DNA of 43,559 nucleotides from Jiella marina (GCF_024359545.1 NZ_JAKQZG010000019.1:1-43559); one strand, 5' to 3'; shown: positions 16,377-24,653, counted from the stretch's first letter. Notes: generated from the letters alone by a model not told the origin. Translations and numbers: made by a program.

Positions 16377-17101
16377 CTAGCCTTCAAAATACGACGCGAT
16401 CAGCGTGAACAGGGCACAGCCGTCGATGAGAAAGCGGCCGAATAGCGCGTGTCCTCGGACGCCTCCTGCGCCTCCTCCAACATCTCCTCGACGGCGGCCA
16501 GGAGAAGGATACCCGCGCTGAAGGCGAGGGCGGCAAGCTTCAACGTTTCGCCTGCCCGCAGCAGCCAGTAGTCGATGCTGGCGCCCAGGAGGCAGGGAAT
16601 GACGTAGGAGGCGGACAGGAGGATGCGGCGGCAGCGGGACGCGCCTTTTCTTTGAGATTGGCGATGGTGACAAAGTCTTCGGGCACATCAGCCATGATCT
16701 GGCCGAGCGCGAGGATGCACGTCAGACCGAGTGAAACGACGGAGCCGACACCGATCATCGAGCCATCGCTGAACAGGTCAATCGCGTCGGCGACATAGAT
16801 CATTCAGGCTCCCGCAACTTCCTCGCCGCCGCCTTGGAACCGATCGACAATCCATCCCAGGACGACGTAGAAGGACCCGCCGAGTCATAGGCCGACGATG
16901 ATGGCCCAGGGAGGCGGCGAACCGCCGAGCGCCTCCTGCAGCTCGACGGCGACCACGCACATCACGATCCCGGCGGCAGCATGGAGCGCGTGGTTCAGCA
17001 TCCTCGCGGGACCACGGGAACAGCTCGGCCACCACGCCACCAGTGAAGTTGCCGAATGCGGGCATCCGAGGGAGAGCAAAAACGTGCAGATAGTCGGTCA
17101 T
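16377..17101 (-). pseudogene. ZIP-family metal transporter, multiply disrupted
   Basis: One ZIP protein can be followed in order through several frames: MTDYLHVFALPRMPAFGNFT; MLNHALHAAAGIVMCVVAVE and LGGSPPPWAIIVGL; an in-frame TGA at about 16885; LGGSFYVVLGWIVDRFQGGG; another TGA before MIYVADAIDLFSDGSMIGVG; then ILALGQIMADVPEDFVTIAN and, after a frame change near 16640, VEEMLEEAQEASEDTRYSAA ending at 16377. The His-rich helix signatures of metal uptake proteins (LNHALHAAAG, VPEDF) are still visible. At least four lesions make it non-functional. It lies directly beyond the regulator of the metal operon. Confidence 0.75.
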
Positions 17102-17158
17102 AGACCGCCACCTAACAAGCCGTGTTACATGGGGTCCGTGCTTGGATGCGAACGCGCC

Positions 17159-17764
17159 TCAGCGAACAACGTCTCCTTGGTAAAAGTACGCGAACAGGCG
17201 CGGCCCCGAAGCGTAAGCGTTACTGTCGGATATTCTGCGGAGATTGCTTGCGGCGACTATCTTCGAAATGGGGCGGTTGATGTGGCATCCGCCAGCGAAG
17301 CGATTCCACGCGGGATTAAGTCGGTCCTGCCACCGCGAAACATTATCGTCGGGCGAACGGCCATGCTCGACATAGAGGAAGTGGCCGCCGGGTTTCAGAA
17401 CACGGCTAATCTCCTTCAAGACAAGGCGGGGATCCGATACTGAACACAACGTCCAGGTCGAGACGACGCAATCAAAGCTGCCCGATTCTAAGGGTAGAGC
17501 CTCTCCCGCCGATTGCAGCAGCATCACGGGAATGTGCGTGTCCATGGCCGCTGCCCGCCGAAGCATACCTGCGCTTGGGTCGATACCTATGACGCATTCC
17601 AGCGAGTTTCTGTAGAAACCGAGATTTGCTCCTGAGCCGACTCCGATCTCCAGAACGCGCCCGCTCGCCTGGCGGGTTACAGCCTCGCGGTAGGGTCTCA
17701 GGCTGCCAGCTCTCATCGCTAGATGGGTTAGGCACGGGCATACGCTTTCACGATAGAAGCTCAT
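17159..17764 (-). CDS. Class I SAM-dependent methyltransferase
   Basis: 201 residues. Motif I is VLEIGVGSGANLGFYR; the acidic partner is VIGIDPSAGML, followed by LPLESGSFDCVVSTWTLCSV and EISRVLKPGGHFLYVEHGRS. This is the METTL7-like, UbiE-related branch of small methyltransferases; the substrate is unknown. The ATG at 17764 is chosen for its AGGAGAC site 6-7 bases upstream, which removes about 55 unlikely N-terminal residues of the longer open frame. Such enzymes can methylate thiols or metalloids, which would fit the surrounding metal genes, but nothing in the sequence proves it. Confidence 0.82.
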   Translation of the reverse strand: MSFYRESVCPCLTHLAMRAGSLRPYREAVTRQASGRVLEIGVGSGANLGFYRNSLECVIGIDPSAGMLRRAAAMDTHIPVMLLQSAGEALPLESGSFDCVVSTWTLCSVSDPRLVLKEISRVLKPGGHFLYVEHGRSPDDNVSRWQDRLNPAWNRFAGGCHINRPISKIVAASNLRRISDSNAYASGPRLFAYFYQGDVVR

Positions 17765-17870
17765 CTGCAGCGTCTCCTCAACTCGGCGGAGTCCCGGCCC
17801 GGAGGCTAGGATGATCGGATGGCCGGCATCAGCGCGCACGGTTTGATACCGATGTGGTCTCATTCGCCCG

Positions 17871-18194
17871 TTACCCCACTGCGTTCGTTCGCGGCTCACG
17901 GGATGATCGGTACTGGCCCCACAGGACAAGGAGTATTCCGAGAAGCACCATCGGCAACGACAGGATCTGACCCATTGTTAGCCCACCATAGAGAAATCCG
18001 AGCTGAGGATCGGGCATGCGGAACAGCTCCACGGTGATCCGGCTCAGCCCGTACCCGAGCAGGAAGACACCCGTGATTATTCCGGGCCGCCTGCGAAGCG
18101 ACGGTCTGTGCGCGAGCACGGCCAGGATTGCGAACAGCACTAGTCCTTCCAGGAATGCTTCATAAAGCTGGCTGGGGTGACGAGGCAGATCACC
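17871..18194 (-). pseudogene. lgt: Prolipoprotein diacylglyceryl transferase, 5'-truncated
   Basis: The C-terminal third of Lgt: [40 protein letters not shown] and [20 protein letters not shown], ending at 17871. The N-terminal two thirds, including the essential helices and the phosphatidylglycerol site, are missing. The break coincides with a TGTCA-starting insertion-sequence end at 18195, into which an ISL3 element has also jumped. Lgt and LspA act one after the other in lipoprotein maturation, so this was once a functional partner of the lspA copy at 12.6 kb. Confidence 0.85.
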
Positions 18195-18240
18195 TGTCAA
18201 ACGGCCTTCAAAATTGACCCCCGATCGGCGTCCAAAATTG
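18195..18240. repeat. Relic insertion-sequence end (IS21-like), left part
   Basis: The sequence begins TGTCAAACGG and holds two copies of a CAAAATTG core (TTCAAAATTGACCCCC and TCCAAAATTG). It reappears beyond the ISL3 element as CACGCCGAATGACA (19887-19900). Together they make a TGTCA...TGACA remnant of about 60 bases, like the repeated termini of IS21-family elements with no transposase left. Confidence 0.45.
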
Positions 18241-19878
18241 GGTCTGACTCATATCTGATGCAGTTGAGGAGCGGACTGGCGATTCATGAAGGAGATCGCC
18301 ATGTCGAACGCTATTTCGCTGTCATCGCTCATTCCGGCCGGGCTCTCGGTCGAGCAGTTTGAAGCCTGTGAAGGGGCCCTCATCGTAACCGCATCCGCCC
18401 GGAACAGGCAGGCGGTGTGCCCCTCTTGCTCATCGCGCGCAAGCCGCGTGCATAGCCGATACATTCGAGGCGTGACGGACTTGCCGGCAGCGGGGCGAGT
18501 GGTTCGGCTGCGTCTGGTCACCCGCCGTTTCCGGTGCGACGTTGGCACCTGCCGGCGCAAGATCTTTGCCGAACGCTTCGGTGACACGGTCCCCGAACGA
18601 GCGCGCCGCACGGGCCGGATGGAGTGCATAGTCCACTATCTCGGTCTTGCGCTCGGCGGTCGTCCGGCAGCCAGCTTCGCCGAGCGTTTAATGATGCCAG
18701 TCAGCAATGACACGCTGCTCCGTGTTGTCCGGCGCCGGGCGCAACAGCGAGACGATCCCCTGAGGGCCGTTGGCATCGACGACTTCGCGTTCCGCCGGAA
18801 CCACTGTTATGGCTCGATTATCTGTGACCTCGAGCGGCGACAGATCGTCAAGATTCTGCCGGACCGGGAGATCGCCACGGTCGCGGCATGGCTGGCCGAT
18901 CATCCAGAGATCCGCATTGTCTCACGCGACCGTGGTGGCGGCTATGGTGAGGCAGCGGCGCTCGCATTGCCAGAAGTGGTGCAGGTCGCGGACCGGTGGC
19001 ACTTGATGGAGAATGCCAGCGCGGCCTTCCTCGCCACGGTGAGGAACTCGATGAAGCCAATCCGGGCCGCTCTCGGAGCGACGACGATCGACCCGAAGCT
19101 CCTGACTTCGGCGGAGCGGATCCAGTACGAAGGCTATCTGCGGCGCGAGGAGATGAACGGGGTGGTCGCAAGCCTCGCGGCGAGCGGCATCACGATCAAG
19201 GAGATCGTTCGGCAAACAGGTCGGAGCCGGAAACTGGTTCGCCAGATTGTCCGCGGCGAGCGCACCGATCTATTCCGCACGCGACAGGGATCGCTCGACC
19301 CGCACCTTCCTTATCTCGACGCCCAGTGGGAAGCAGGCTGCCGGAACGGCGCCGAACTCTGGCGTCGTCTTCGCAGCCAAGGGTTCAGGGGTTCGCTGCG
19401 GGTTGTTGGTGAGTGGGCCACGCGACGCAGACGATCAGAGCAAATCTCAGGATCTGAGCTTCGAAGGACCCCGTCCGCGAGAGCCATTGCCCGTCTGATG
19501 ACGCTGAAGCGAGATCATTTGACGAAGACCGAGACGGTCACGGTCGCCGCGATCGAAGCCGGAGTGCCCAACCTGGCCAAGGCGAGAGAGTTGATCGACC
19601 GGTTTCATGCCATGATCCGCAGTCGAGAAGTCGGGGATCTTTCGTCCTGGATTCACGATGCCGAGGGAAGTTTGTTGGCGTCCTTCGCTCGCGGCATCAG
19701 TAAGGATGCATCCGCAGTGCAGGGTGCGATTACCGAACCGTGGTCGAACGGCCAGACGGAAGGCCAGGTGAACAAGCTCAAGCTCGTGAAGCGGCAAATG
19801 TACGGGCGCGCCAAGCTTGATCTTCTTGAGGCCCGCTTGCTCGGCGCCGCCTGATCGTCATCGAAAGTGCGTCAGACC
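18241..19878 (+). mobile_element. ISL3-family insertion sequence, complete
   Basis: 1638 bases bounded by inverted repeats GGTCTGAC(T/G)CA and flanked by a perfect 8-base target duplication CAAAATTG (18233-18240 and 19879-19886), the duplication size typical of ISL3. The single transposase gene is intact. The clean duplication implies recent insertion. Confidence 0.93.
18301..19854 (+). CDS. ISL3-family transposase
   Basis: 517 residues. The N-terminus has a zinc-finger-like pattern CPSCSSRASRVHSRYIRG and CDVGTCRRKIFAERF. The catalytic core reads AVGIDDFAFRRNHCYGSIIC (first Asp), SRDRGGGYGEAAAL and VADRWHLMEN, and ends with EPWSNGQTEGQVNKLKLVKR, which carries the catalytic Glu. All are standard for ISL3. 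The ATG at 18301 is supported by AAGGAGAT upstream; the open frame from 18286 is slightly longer. No disruptions seen. Confidence 0.95.
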   Translation: MSNAISLSSLIPAGLSVEQFEACEGALIVTASARNRQAVCPSCSSRASRVHSRYIRGVTDLPAAGRVVRLRLVTRRFRCDVGTCRRKIFAERFGDTVPERARRTGRMECIVHYLGLALGGRPAASFAERLMMPVSNDTLLRVVRRRAQQRDDPLRAVGIDDFAFRRNHCYGSIICDLERRQIVKILPDREIATVAAWLADHPEIRIVSRDRGGGYGEAAALALPEVVQVADRWHLMENASAAFLATVRNSMKPIRAALGATTIDPKLLTSAERIQYEGYLRREEMNGVVASLAASGITIKEIVRQTGRSRKLVRQIVRGERTDLFRTRQGSLDPHLPYLDAQWEAGCRNGAELWRRLRSQGFRGSLRVVGEWATRRRRSEQISGSELRRTPSARAIARLMTLKRDHLTKTETVTVAAIEAGVPNLAKARELIDRFHAMIRSREVGDLSSWIHDAEGSLLASFARGISKDASAVQGAITEPWSNGQTEGQVNKLKLVKRQMYGRAKLDLLEARLLGAA

Positions 19879-19899
19879 CAAAATTGCACGCCGAATGAC

Positions 19900-19987
19900 A
19901 TTTTACTCTACAGCCAAAATCGACATCGCATTTCGAAGCGATTTTTATATAATCTATTCACTATATTCGATTTGAACGAAGCCCCGG
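19900..19987. repeat. Duplicated segment copy 2, left part
   Basis: Matches 9351-9438 with only a few differences (for example ACATCGC against ACACCGC). It is cut off at CCCCGG by the IS21 element; the right part continues after that element at 22594. Confidence 0.88.
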
Positions 19988-20098
19988 TGTGTAGGGCGGT
20001 GAGAAAGTAGGCCACGGAGCGGCGGCGCTGATGCTGCGGCGGCCGGAGTAAAATCCGGCCAGTGGTTAGGCTGATTTCCTTTTGGGGAACGGCCGGGA

Positions 20099-21598
20099 AT
20101 GTTCGCTGTGGAAGTTTACGCCGCCGTTCGGCATTTCGTGCTTATCGAGCGCAACAGCCAGCGAGAAGCGGCCCGGGTGTTTGGGCTGAGCCGCGAGACG
20201 GTCTCGAAGATGTGCCGGTTCTCGTTACCGCCGGGCTACACGCGGGTGAAGCCGGTTGCCAGGCCGAAGCTGGGAGCGTTGCTGCCGGTGATCGATTGGA
20301 TCCTGGAAGCGGACGGCACGGCGCCGGTCAAGCAGCAGCACACGGCCAAGCGGATTTTCGAGCGTCTGCGCGACGAACACGGCTATGGCGGCGGCCTGAC
20401 GGTGGTGAAGGACTATGTCCGGATTGCCCGGGGGCGCCTGCGCGAGACCTTCGTTCCGCTGGCGCATTCACCAGGTCATGCCCAGGTGGACTTCGGCGAG
20501 GCGATCGGCGTGATCGGCGGGGTCCGGCAGAAGATCCACTTCTTCTGCATGGACGTGCCGCAGTCGGACGCGCCGTTCGTGAAGGCCTATCCGCGGGAGA
20601 CGACGGAAGCCTTCCTGGACGGTCACGTGTCGGCGTTCGACTTCTTCGGCAAGGTGCCGCTGTCGATCTTGTACGACAACACCACGATCGCGGTGGCCAG
20701 GATCTGCGGCGACGGCCGCCGTGAGCGCACCCGGGCCTTCACGGAACTCCAGAGCCACTACCTTTTTGCCGATCGTTTCGGCCGCCCTGGAAAGGGGAAT
20801 GACAAAGGGAAAGTCGAGGGGCTGGTGAAGTATGCCCGGTCGAACTTCATGACGCCGATCCCGCAGGCGGCGAGCTTCGACGATCTCAACGCCATGCTGG
20901 CGGAGCGCTGCCGGCAGCGGCAGGGCGAAGTCGCCGGACGCCATAGCGAGACGATCGGCGAGCGGCTCGTCGCCGATCTGGAGGCCTTCAAGGACTTGCC
21001 GGCGACACCGCTCGAGCCGTGCGAGAAGCGAGCGGCCCGGGTCTCGTCCACCGCCCTGGTCCGCTACCGCTGCAACGACTACTCGGTGCCGACATCGTTC
21101 GGCTTCCGGGATGTTCTGGTGAAGGGCTTTGTCGACGAGGTGGTGATCCTGTGTGCCGGCGAAGAGATCGCCCGACACCGCCGCTCCTATGCCACCGGCA
21201 CCTTTGTCTTCGACCCGCTGCATTATCTGATGCTGCTCGAGATGAAGCCGAACGCCCTCGACCAGGCGGCGCCGTTGCAGGGCTGGGATCTGCCCGAGAC
21301 GTTCCAGCATCTGCGCCATCTTCTGGAGGCCCGTATGGGCAATCGCGGCAAGCGGGAGTTCATCCAGGTGCTGCGGCTGATGGAGGCGATGCCGATGGGG
21401 ATCGTGGCGGCCGCGGTCACCGAGGCGATCCGGCTCGGCGCGATCGGGTTCGACGCGGTCAAGCTGATCGCTCTGTCGCGGATCGAACGACGGCCCCTGC
21501 GGCTTGACCTCTCTCGATATCCGCATCTGCCGAAGATGGATGTGAGGACAACGGCGGCGGCTGACTATGCCGTTCTGGTCCCCGGGAAGGCAGCATGA
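20099..21598 (+). CDS. istA: IS21-family transposase IstA
   Basis: 499 residues. A helix-turn-helix (NSQREAARVFGLSRETVSKM) precedes the DDE core: HAQVDFGEAIGVIGG (Asp), FFGKVPLSILYDNTTIAV (Asp) and KGNDKGKVEGLVKYARSNFM (Glu). A C-terminal beta region follows (YRCNDYSVPTSFGFRDVLVK). It cuts and joins the element ends and needs IstB. The stop overlaps the istB start as ATGA. Intact. Confidence 0.95.
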   Translation: MFAVEVYAAVRHFVLIERNSQREAARVFGLSRETVSKMCRFSLPPGYTRVKPVARPKLGALLPVIDWILEADGTAPVKQQHTAKRIFERLRDEHGYGGGLTVVKDYVRIARGRLRETFVPLAHSPGHAQVDFGEAIGVIGGVRQKIHFFCMDVPQSDAPFVKAYPRETTEAFLDGHVSAFDFFGKVPLSILYDNTTIAVARICGDGRRERTRAFTELQSHYLFADRFGRPGKGNDKGKVEGLVKYARSNFMTPIPQAASFDDLNAMLAERCRQRQGEVAGRHSETIGERLVADLEAFKDLPATPLEPCEKRAARVSSTALVRYRCNDYSVPTSFGFRDVLVKGFVDEVVILCAGEEIARHRRSYATGTFVFDPLHYLMLLEMKPNALDQAAPLQGWDLPETFQHLRHLLEARMGNRGKREFIQVLRLMEAMPMGIVAAAVTEAIRLGAIGFDAVKLIALSRIERRPLRLDLSRYPHLPKMDVRTTAAADYAVLVPGKAA

Positions 21599-22467
21599 GC
21601 GGCAAGTCAGGGACCGATACGATGCCGACGGGAACCACGAGCGGCACGCCGCAGGTCCTGCTCGCGCACCATCTCAAGCAGTTGAAGCTGCCGACGGTTC
21701 TGCGGGAGTATGACAAGGTCGCCCGCGAATGCGCCCGCGAGGGTGTCGACCATCCCCGCTACCTGCTTCGCCTGATCGAATTGGAGCTGATCGATCGGGA
21801 GCGCCGCACGATCGAGCGACGGATCAAGGCGGCCCGGTTCCCGGCGGTCAAAAGCCTCGACACGTTCGACTTCACCGCGATTGCGAGCCTCAACAAGATG
21901 CTGGTGCTCGAGCTGGCGCGGTGCGAGTTCATCCTGCGCCGGGAGAACGTCATCGCCCTCGGCAACTCCGGCACCGGCAAGAGCCATGTGGCCCTGGCTC
22001 TTGGACTGGCCGCCTGCCAGAAGGGGCTCACCGTCACGTTCACCACCGCGGCGGCCCTCGTTCACCAGCTCATGGAAGCCCGCGACGAGCGCCGTCTTCT
22101 GAAGCAGCAACGCGATCTTCAGGCGGTGCAACTCCTCATCGTCGACGAGCTTGGCTACGTGCCGCTCTCACCGACGGGCGCCGAGCTTCTGTTCGAGGTG
22201 TTCTCGCAGCGCTACGAGCGCGGCTCCACCATCGTCACCTCGAACCTGCCGTTCGAGGACTGGACGAGCGTCCTGGGGTCGGAGCGGCTCACCGGCGCGT
22301 TGCTCGATCGCCTGACGCACCATGTCCATATCCTGACGATGAATGGCGACAGCTACCGCCTCAAGCAGTCCGCCGGGCAACGACGGGCTGCCGCGGCAAG
22401 GGCGGAGCAAAACCAGGCCACCGCCGAGACCGTGGATCCCGATACCGGCGAGATCACTGACCCCTGA
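21595..22467 (+). CDS. istB: IS21 helper ATPase IstB
   Basis: 290 residues, DnaC-like AAA+ protein. Walker A is GNSGTGKSHVALALG, Walker B is LLIVDELGYVPLSPTGAELL, and the sensor segment is GSTIVTSNLPFEDWTSVLGS. It selects the target and stimulates IstA. It starts inside the istA stop (ATGA). The tail (QRRAAAARAEQNQATAETVD) is slightly longer than in the shortest family members. Intact. Confidence 0.95.
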   Translation: MSGKSGTDTMPTGTTSGTPQVLLAHHLKQLKLPTVLREYDKVARECAREGVDHPRYLLRLIELELIDRERRTIERRIKAARFPAVKSLDTFDFTAIASLNKMLVLELARCEFILRRENVIALGNSGTGKSHVALALGLAACQKGLTVTFTTAAALVHQLMEARDERRLLKQQRDLQAVQLLIVDELGYVPLSPTGAELLFEVFSQRYERGSTIVTSNLPFEDWTSVLGSERLTGALLDRLTHHVHILTMNGDSYRLKQSAGQRRAAAARAEQNQATAETVDPDTGEITDP

Positions 22468-22482
22468 TCCTTAGGATAGACC

Positions 22483-22528
22483 GCGCGACATAGGAAAAGG
22501 CCCGATCGGGCCCTTTCCTATGTCGCGC
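22483..22528. terminator. 46-bp near-perfect palindrome after istB
   Basis: The two halves of 22483-22528 are complementary except for one pair, centred on GGCCCGATCGGGCC. It lies 15 bases after the istB stop and could end istAB transcription. No T-run follows, so a role in blocking read-through or in transposition is also possible. Confidence 0.55.
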
Positions 22529-22593
22529 CCCTGTCGGCCAGGTGGCCTGCTTTTACTCCGTCCCGCTGGCCTGGTTTTGCTCCGACGTTGACA

Positions 22594-22822
22594 CCCCGGT
22601 CAGATCAAATGCGATCGTAAACTCCGCTCCAGGACGAGCGAGTTTCACCCGGCAGATCGTGGCCCCATGCCTGATCCGCCGTGGAGAAGCCTCGAATACA
22701 GCGGTCAGGAGCCATCGGCAAAAGCCGCAAACAATGAGAGCGTTTGTTCGAGGCCCCTGCCCCGCGACCAATCCACAGCGTCGAAAACCAGCCGGCACCC
22801 TCGCCGTTCGCGTTCGCCTAGG
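22594..22822. repeat. Duplicated segment copy 2, right part
   Basis: Matches 9433-9662 with scattered single-base differences and one small indel. It begins at the CCCCGG target duplication and ends at CGCCTAGG, where the two copies diverge. No gene is supported within it. Confidence 0.88.
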
Positions 22823-23000
22823 AGGAGCACTTCCTAAGAGCGACGTCTTTTCGCGAGGTAGGGTTTACCCCGCCCGACCCGTCAACGTCGTTCTCAGTGG
22901 CCTTTACGTGGCTCGTATGGAGAGCGATGGCCACTTCTTGGGCCTCCGGCCACTCTACGAGGTCAACCAGAGTCTGGTGGAGCCATGGGAGATACGGCAT
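22818..23000 (-). CDS. Small hypothetical protein, possibly truncated
   Basis: 60 residues (MPYLPWLHQTLVDLVEWPEA, then QEVAIALHTSHVKATENDVD). Its ATG at 23000 overlaps the stop of the upstream gene as TGATG, which suggests coupled translation. The stop (22818-22820) falls exactly where the duplicated 312-bp segment begins, so the original protein may have been longer and been cut by that event. No family recognised. Confidence 0.42.
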   Translation of the reverse strand: MPYLPWLHQTLVDLVEWPEAQEVAIALHTSHVKATENDVDGSGGVNPTSRKDVALRKCSS

Positions 23001-23326
23001 CAGCCGAGCGACCGGATGACGGCGTCGCGCTGGTCGACGGCGCGGCGGAGGCGGGCGATCTCGGCGCGGAGTTCGGCGGCTTCGTCTTGCGCGTCGAGGG
23101 CCATCGTGACCGCAGCCTTGGCGAGCGTGGACATCTGACCGGCATCATGGCGCGCCGACGACAGGGCGTGGTCCCACGCGCCATGGGCAGCCTCTTCTTC
23201 ACGGGCGATGCGGCCGGCGCGGATCGCGTCGATCAAGCCGAAGATTGTCTGATGCATTACGACTGCAGCGATGGCTCCGGTGGCGAGAGCGCCGCCCTGG
23301 ACTGCGTGAGGATTCGTGAATGCCAT
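23000..23326 (-). CDS. Hypothetical protein with hydrophobic N-terminal segment and coiled coil
   Basis: 108 residues. A weakly hydrophobic stretch near the start (GGALATGAIAAVVMHQTIFG) is followed by a charged region and a strong C-terminal coiled coil (DEAAELRAEIARLRRAVDQR). GGAGG lies 8 bases before the ATG at 23326, so the gene is well supported. Such membrane-tail/coiled-coil proteins occur in prophages and conjugative islands, but no family is recognised. First of the minus-strand small-gene array when read from the left. Confidence 0.6.
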   Translation of the reverse strand: MAFTNPHAVQGGALATGAIAAVVMHQTIFGLIDAIRAGRIAREEEAAHGAWDHALSSARHDAGQMSTLAKAAVTMALDAQDEAAELRAEIARLRRAVDQRDAVIRSLG

Positions 23327-23478
23327 GGGGATCGCCTCCGGTTTGAGAACGGCAACTTGGAGGGCTCGGGAATCGACGTCAACGACTGCATTCCGGCATG
23401 ACCGGCGAAGGGCTCACCGGATTCGAATAAGTCGAGACAACGGGAATTAGCTGCCGAAAGGAACCGGTCGGACATTTG

Positions 23479-24084
23479 CTATAGTGGCAGTTCACTCGTA
23501 TGCGCATCGCCGCGAGCCTCGTCGTCCATTTCGCTGACTGCCCGCGCCGCCCTCGCGTCGTCGAGCACCGCCTGCTGCCGCTCCAGCGTCGGGCGGATCT
23601 CGTTGAGCGTCACTGGCGTGTAATTCCAAACATCGACGCCGACGTCGACCGAACGCCCGATGCCCGGCAGGCTGCCGTGCGAATGTCCGTAGAGATGAAT
23701 GGCACCGTGATGGAGGCTGGGCCAGGTGCGAAGGGCGTAGTGGTCGAGCACCACGGGCATCTTCTCCTCCGGGTGCCGGAGCATCAGGCGGTCACGCGGC
23801 GGAGACGCCCAAGGGAGCGTGCGCACCTTCTCCCGGTCATGGTTGCCGATGATGAGGTGCTTGCGGCCGTTCAGACGGTCGAAGATCTCGCGGCCGCGTC
23901 CCGCCGTTGCGCCCATGGTGAAGTCACCGAGGTGGTAGACGATGTCGGATTTCCGCACGCGGTCATTCCAGCGGCGGATGAGACCCTCGTCCATGTCCTC
24001 GACATCGTAGAACGGGCGATCGCACATCGCGATGATGCCGCGATGGCCGAAGTGGGTGTCGGCGGTGAAGAAGATCTCAGCCAT
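23479..24084 (-). CDS. Calcineurin-like metallophosphoesterase
   Basis: 201 residues. The two-metal site motifs are all present: FTADTHFGH (Asp, His), VYHLGDFT (GD), IIGNHDRE (GNHD), VVLDHYALRTW, and HLYGHSHGS (GHSH). This compact family, common on phages and mobile islands, hydrolyses phosphoesters, but the substrate is unknown. The ATG at 24084 (MAEIFFTADTH) overlaps the upstream gene by 8 bases; an alternative is 24093. The C-terminal tail after TPVTLNEIRPTLERQ is acidic and less conserved. Confidence 0.88.
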   Translation of the reverse strand: MAEIFFTADTHFGHRGIIAMCDRPFYDVEDMDEGLIRRWNDRVRKSDIVYHLGDFTMGATAGRGREIFDRLNGRKHLIIGNHDREKVRTLPWASPPRDRLMLRHPEEKMPVVLDHYALRTWPSLHHGAIHLYGHSHGSLPGIGRSVDVGVDVWNYTPVTLNEIRPTLERQQAVLDDARAARAVSEMDDEARGDAHTSELPL

Positions 24085-24457
24085 GGCTCGCATCCTCCAT
24101 CGCTTGATGGGTCGCTTCGAGGAGCATTCGCAGATGCGGAGTTGCGTCGCCGATCACCGAGGAGGTGACCTCCGCGTCGCGAGCCCGGACTCGCAAAAGG
24201 TTCAGGTCTCGGAATGCAACCTTGAACGCCTCCGCGTCGGCAAACGCCCTGGGCCAATACGGGGTGATGAGCGCTTGGCTGGCGCAGACTAGAGCGCTCG
24301 CTAGAGCATGTCGCGCCCGGTAGCCCTCATAACTGTCGCGGGCGAGGTCGACCATCGCCCGGCTCTCCCGGTCGAGCAGCCGCAGCGCCATCGAGAGGTG
24401 TCGGGCGGCGGACCGCAATTGCGTCTTGAACGGGTTGGGCGGGATGTCTCTCGTCAT
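24077..24457 (-). CDS. Hypothetical helical protein
   Basis: 126 residues, almost entirely helical by composition (FKTQLRSAARHLSMALRLLD, SYEGYRARHALASALVCASQ, DAEAFKVAFRDLNLLRVRAR). It overlaps the metallophosphoesterase start by 8 bases, so the two are probably translated together. No family recognised; it could be a partner or regulator of that enzyme. Confidence 0.6.
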   Translation of the reverse strand: MTRDIPPNPFKTQLRSAARHLSMALRLLDRESRAMVDLARDSYEGYRARHALASALVCASQALITPYWPRAFADAEAFKVAFRDLNLLRVRARDAEVTSSVIGDATPHLRMLLEATHQAMEDASHG

Positions 24458-24653
24458 GGCGGTCGCTCTATCTGTCGGGGCGTGCGTCGGCGCGGCCCGG
24501 AAGGGACCGTCAGGCAGTACGGCGACGTATGAGCTGCGAGCGAGAGATCATGAGAGCCTTGTGCGGCGTCGGGAGGGTTGGCGTCAAGCCGGCCGGCGGG
24601 CAAACAAACCGGCGCGGTGGCCGGGGCTGGTGTCGTCGACGGGGTGGGGTGGA

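Larger units (their letters stand above)
19988..22593 (+). mobile_element. IS21-family insertion sequence with istA and istB
   Basis: 2606 bases from TGTGTAGGG to GTTGACA, flanked by the direct repeat CCCCGG (19982-19987 and 22594-22599). The internal ends show the repeated GGCCTG-TTTT-CTCCG blocks characteristic of IS21 termini (for example at 22551-22585). The uninterrupted sequence at 9351-9662 shows what the target looked like before insertion, which fixes both boundaries. Confidence 0.93.

Noticed and set aside
20468-21526. 352-codon minus-strand frame inside istA
   Set aside because: Shadow of the intact istA DDE transposase; composition is Arg/His/Gln-rich and non-natural.
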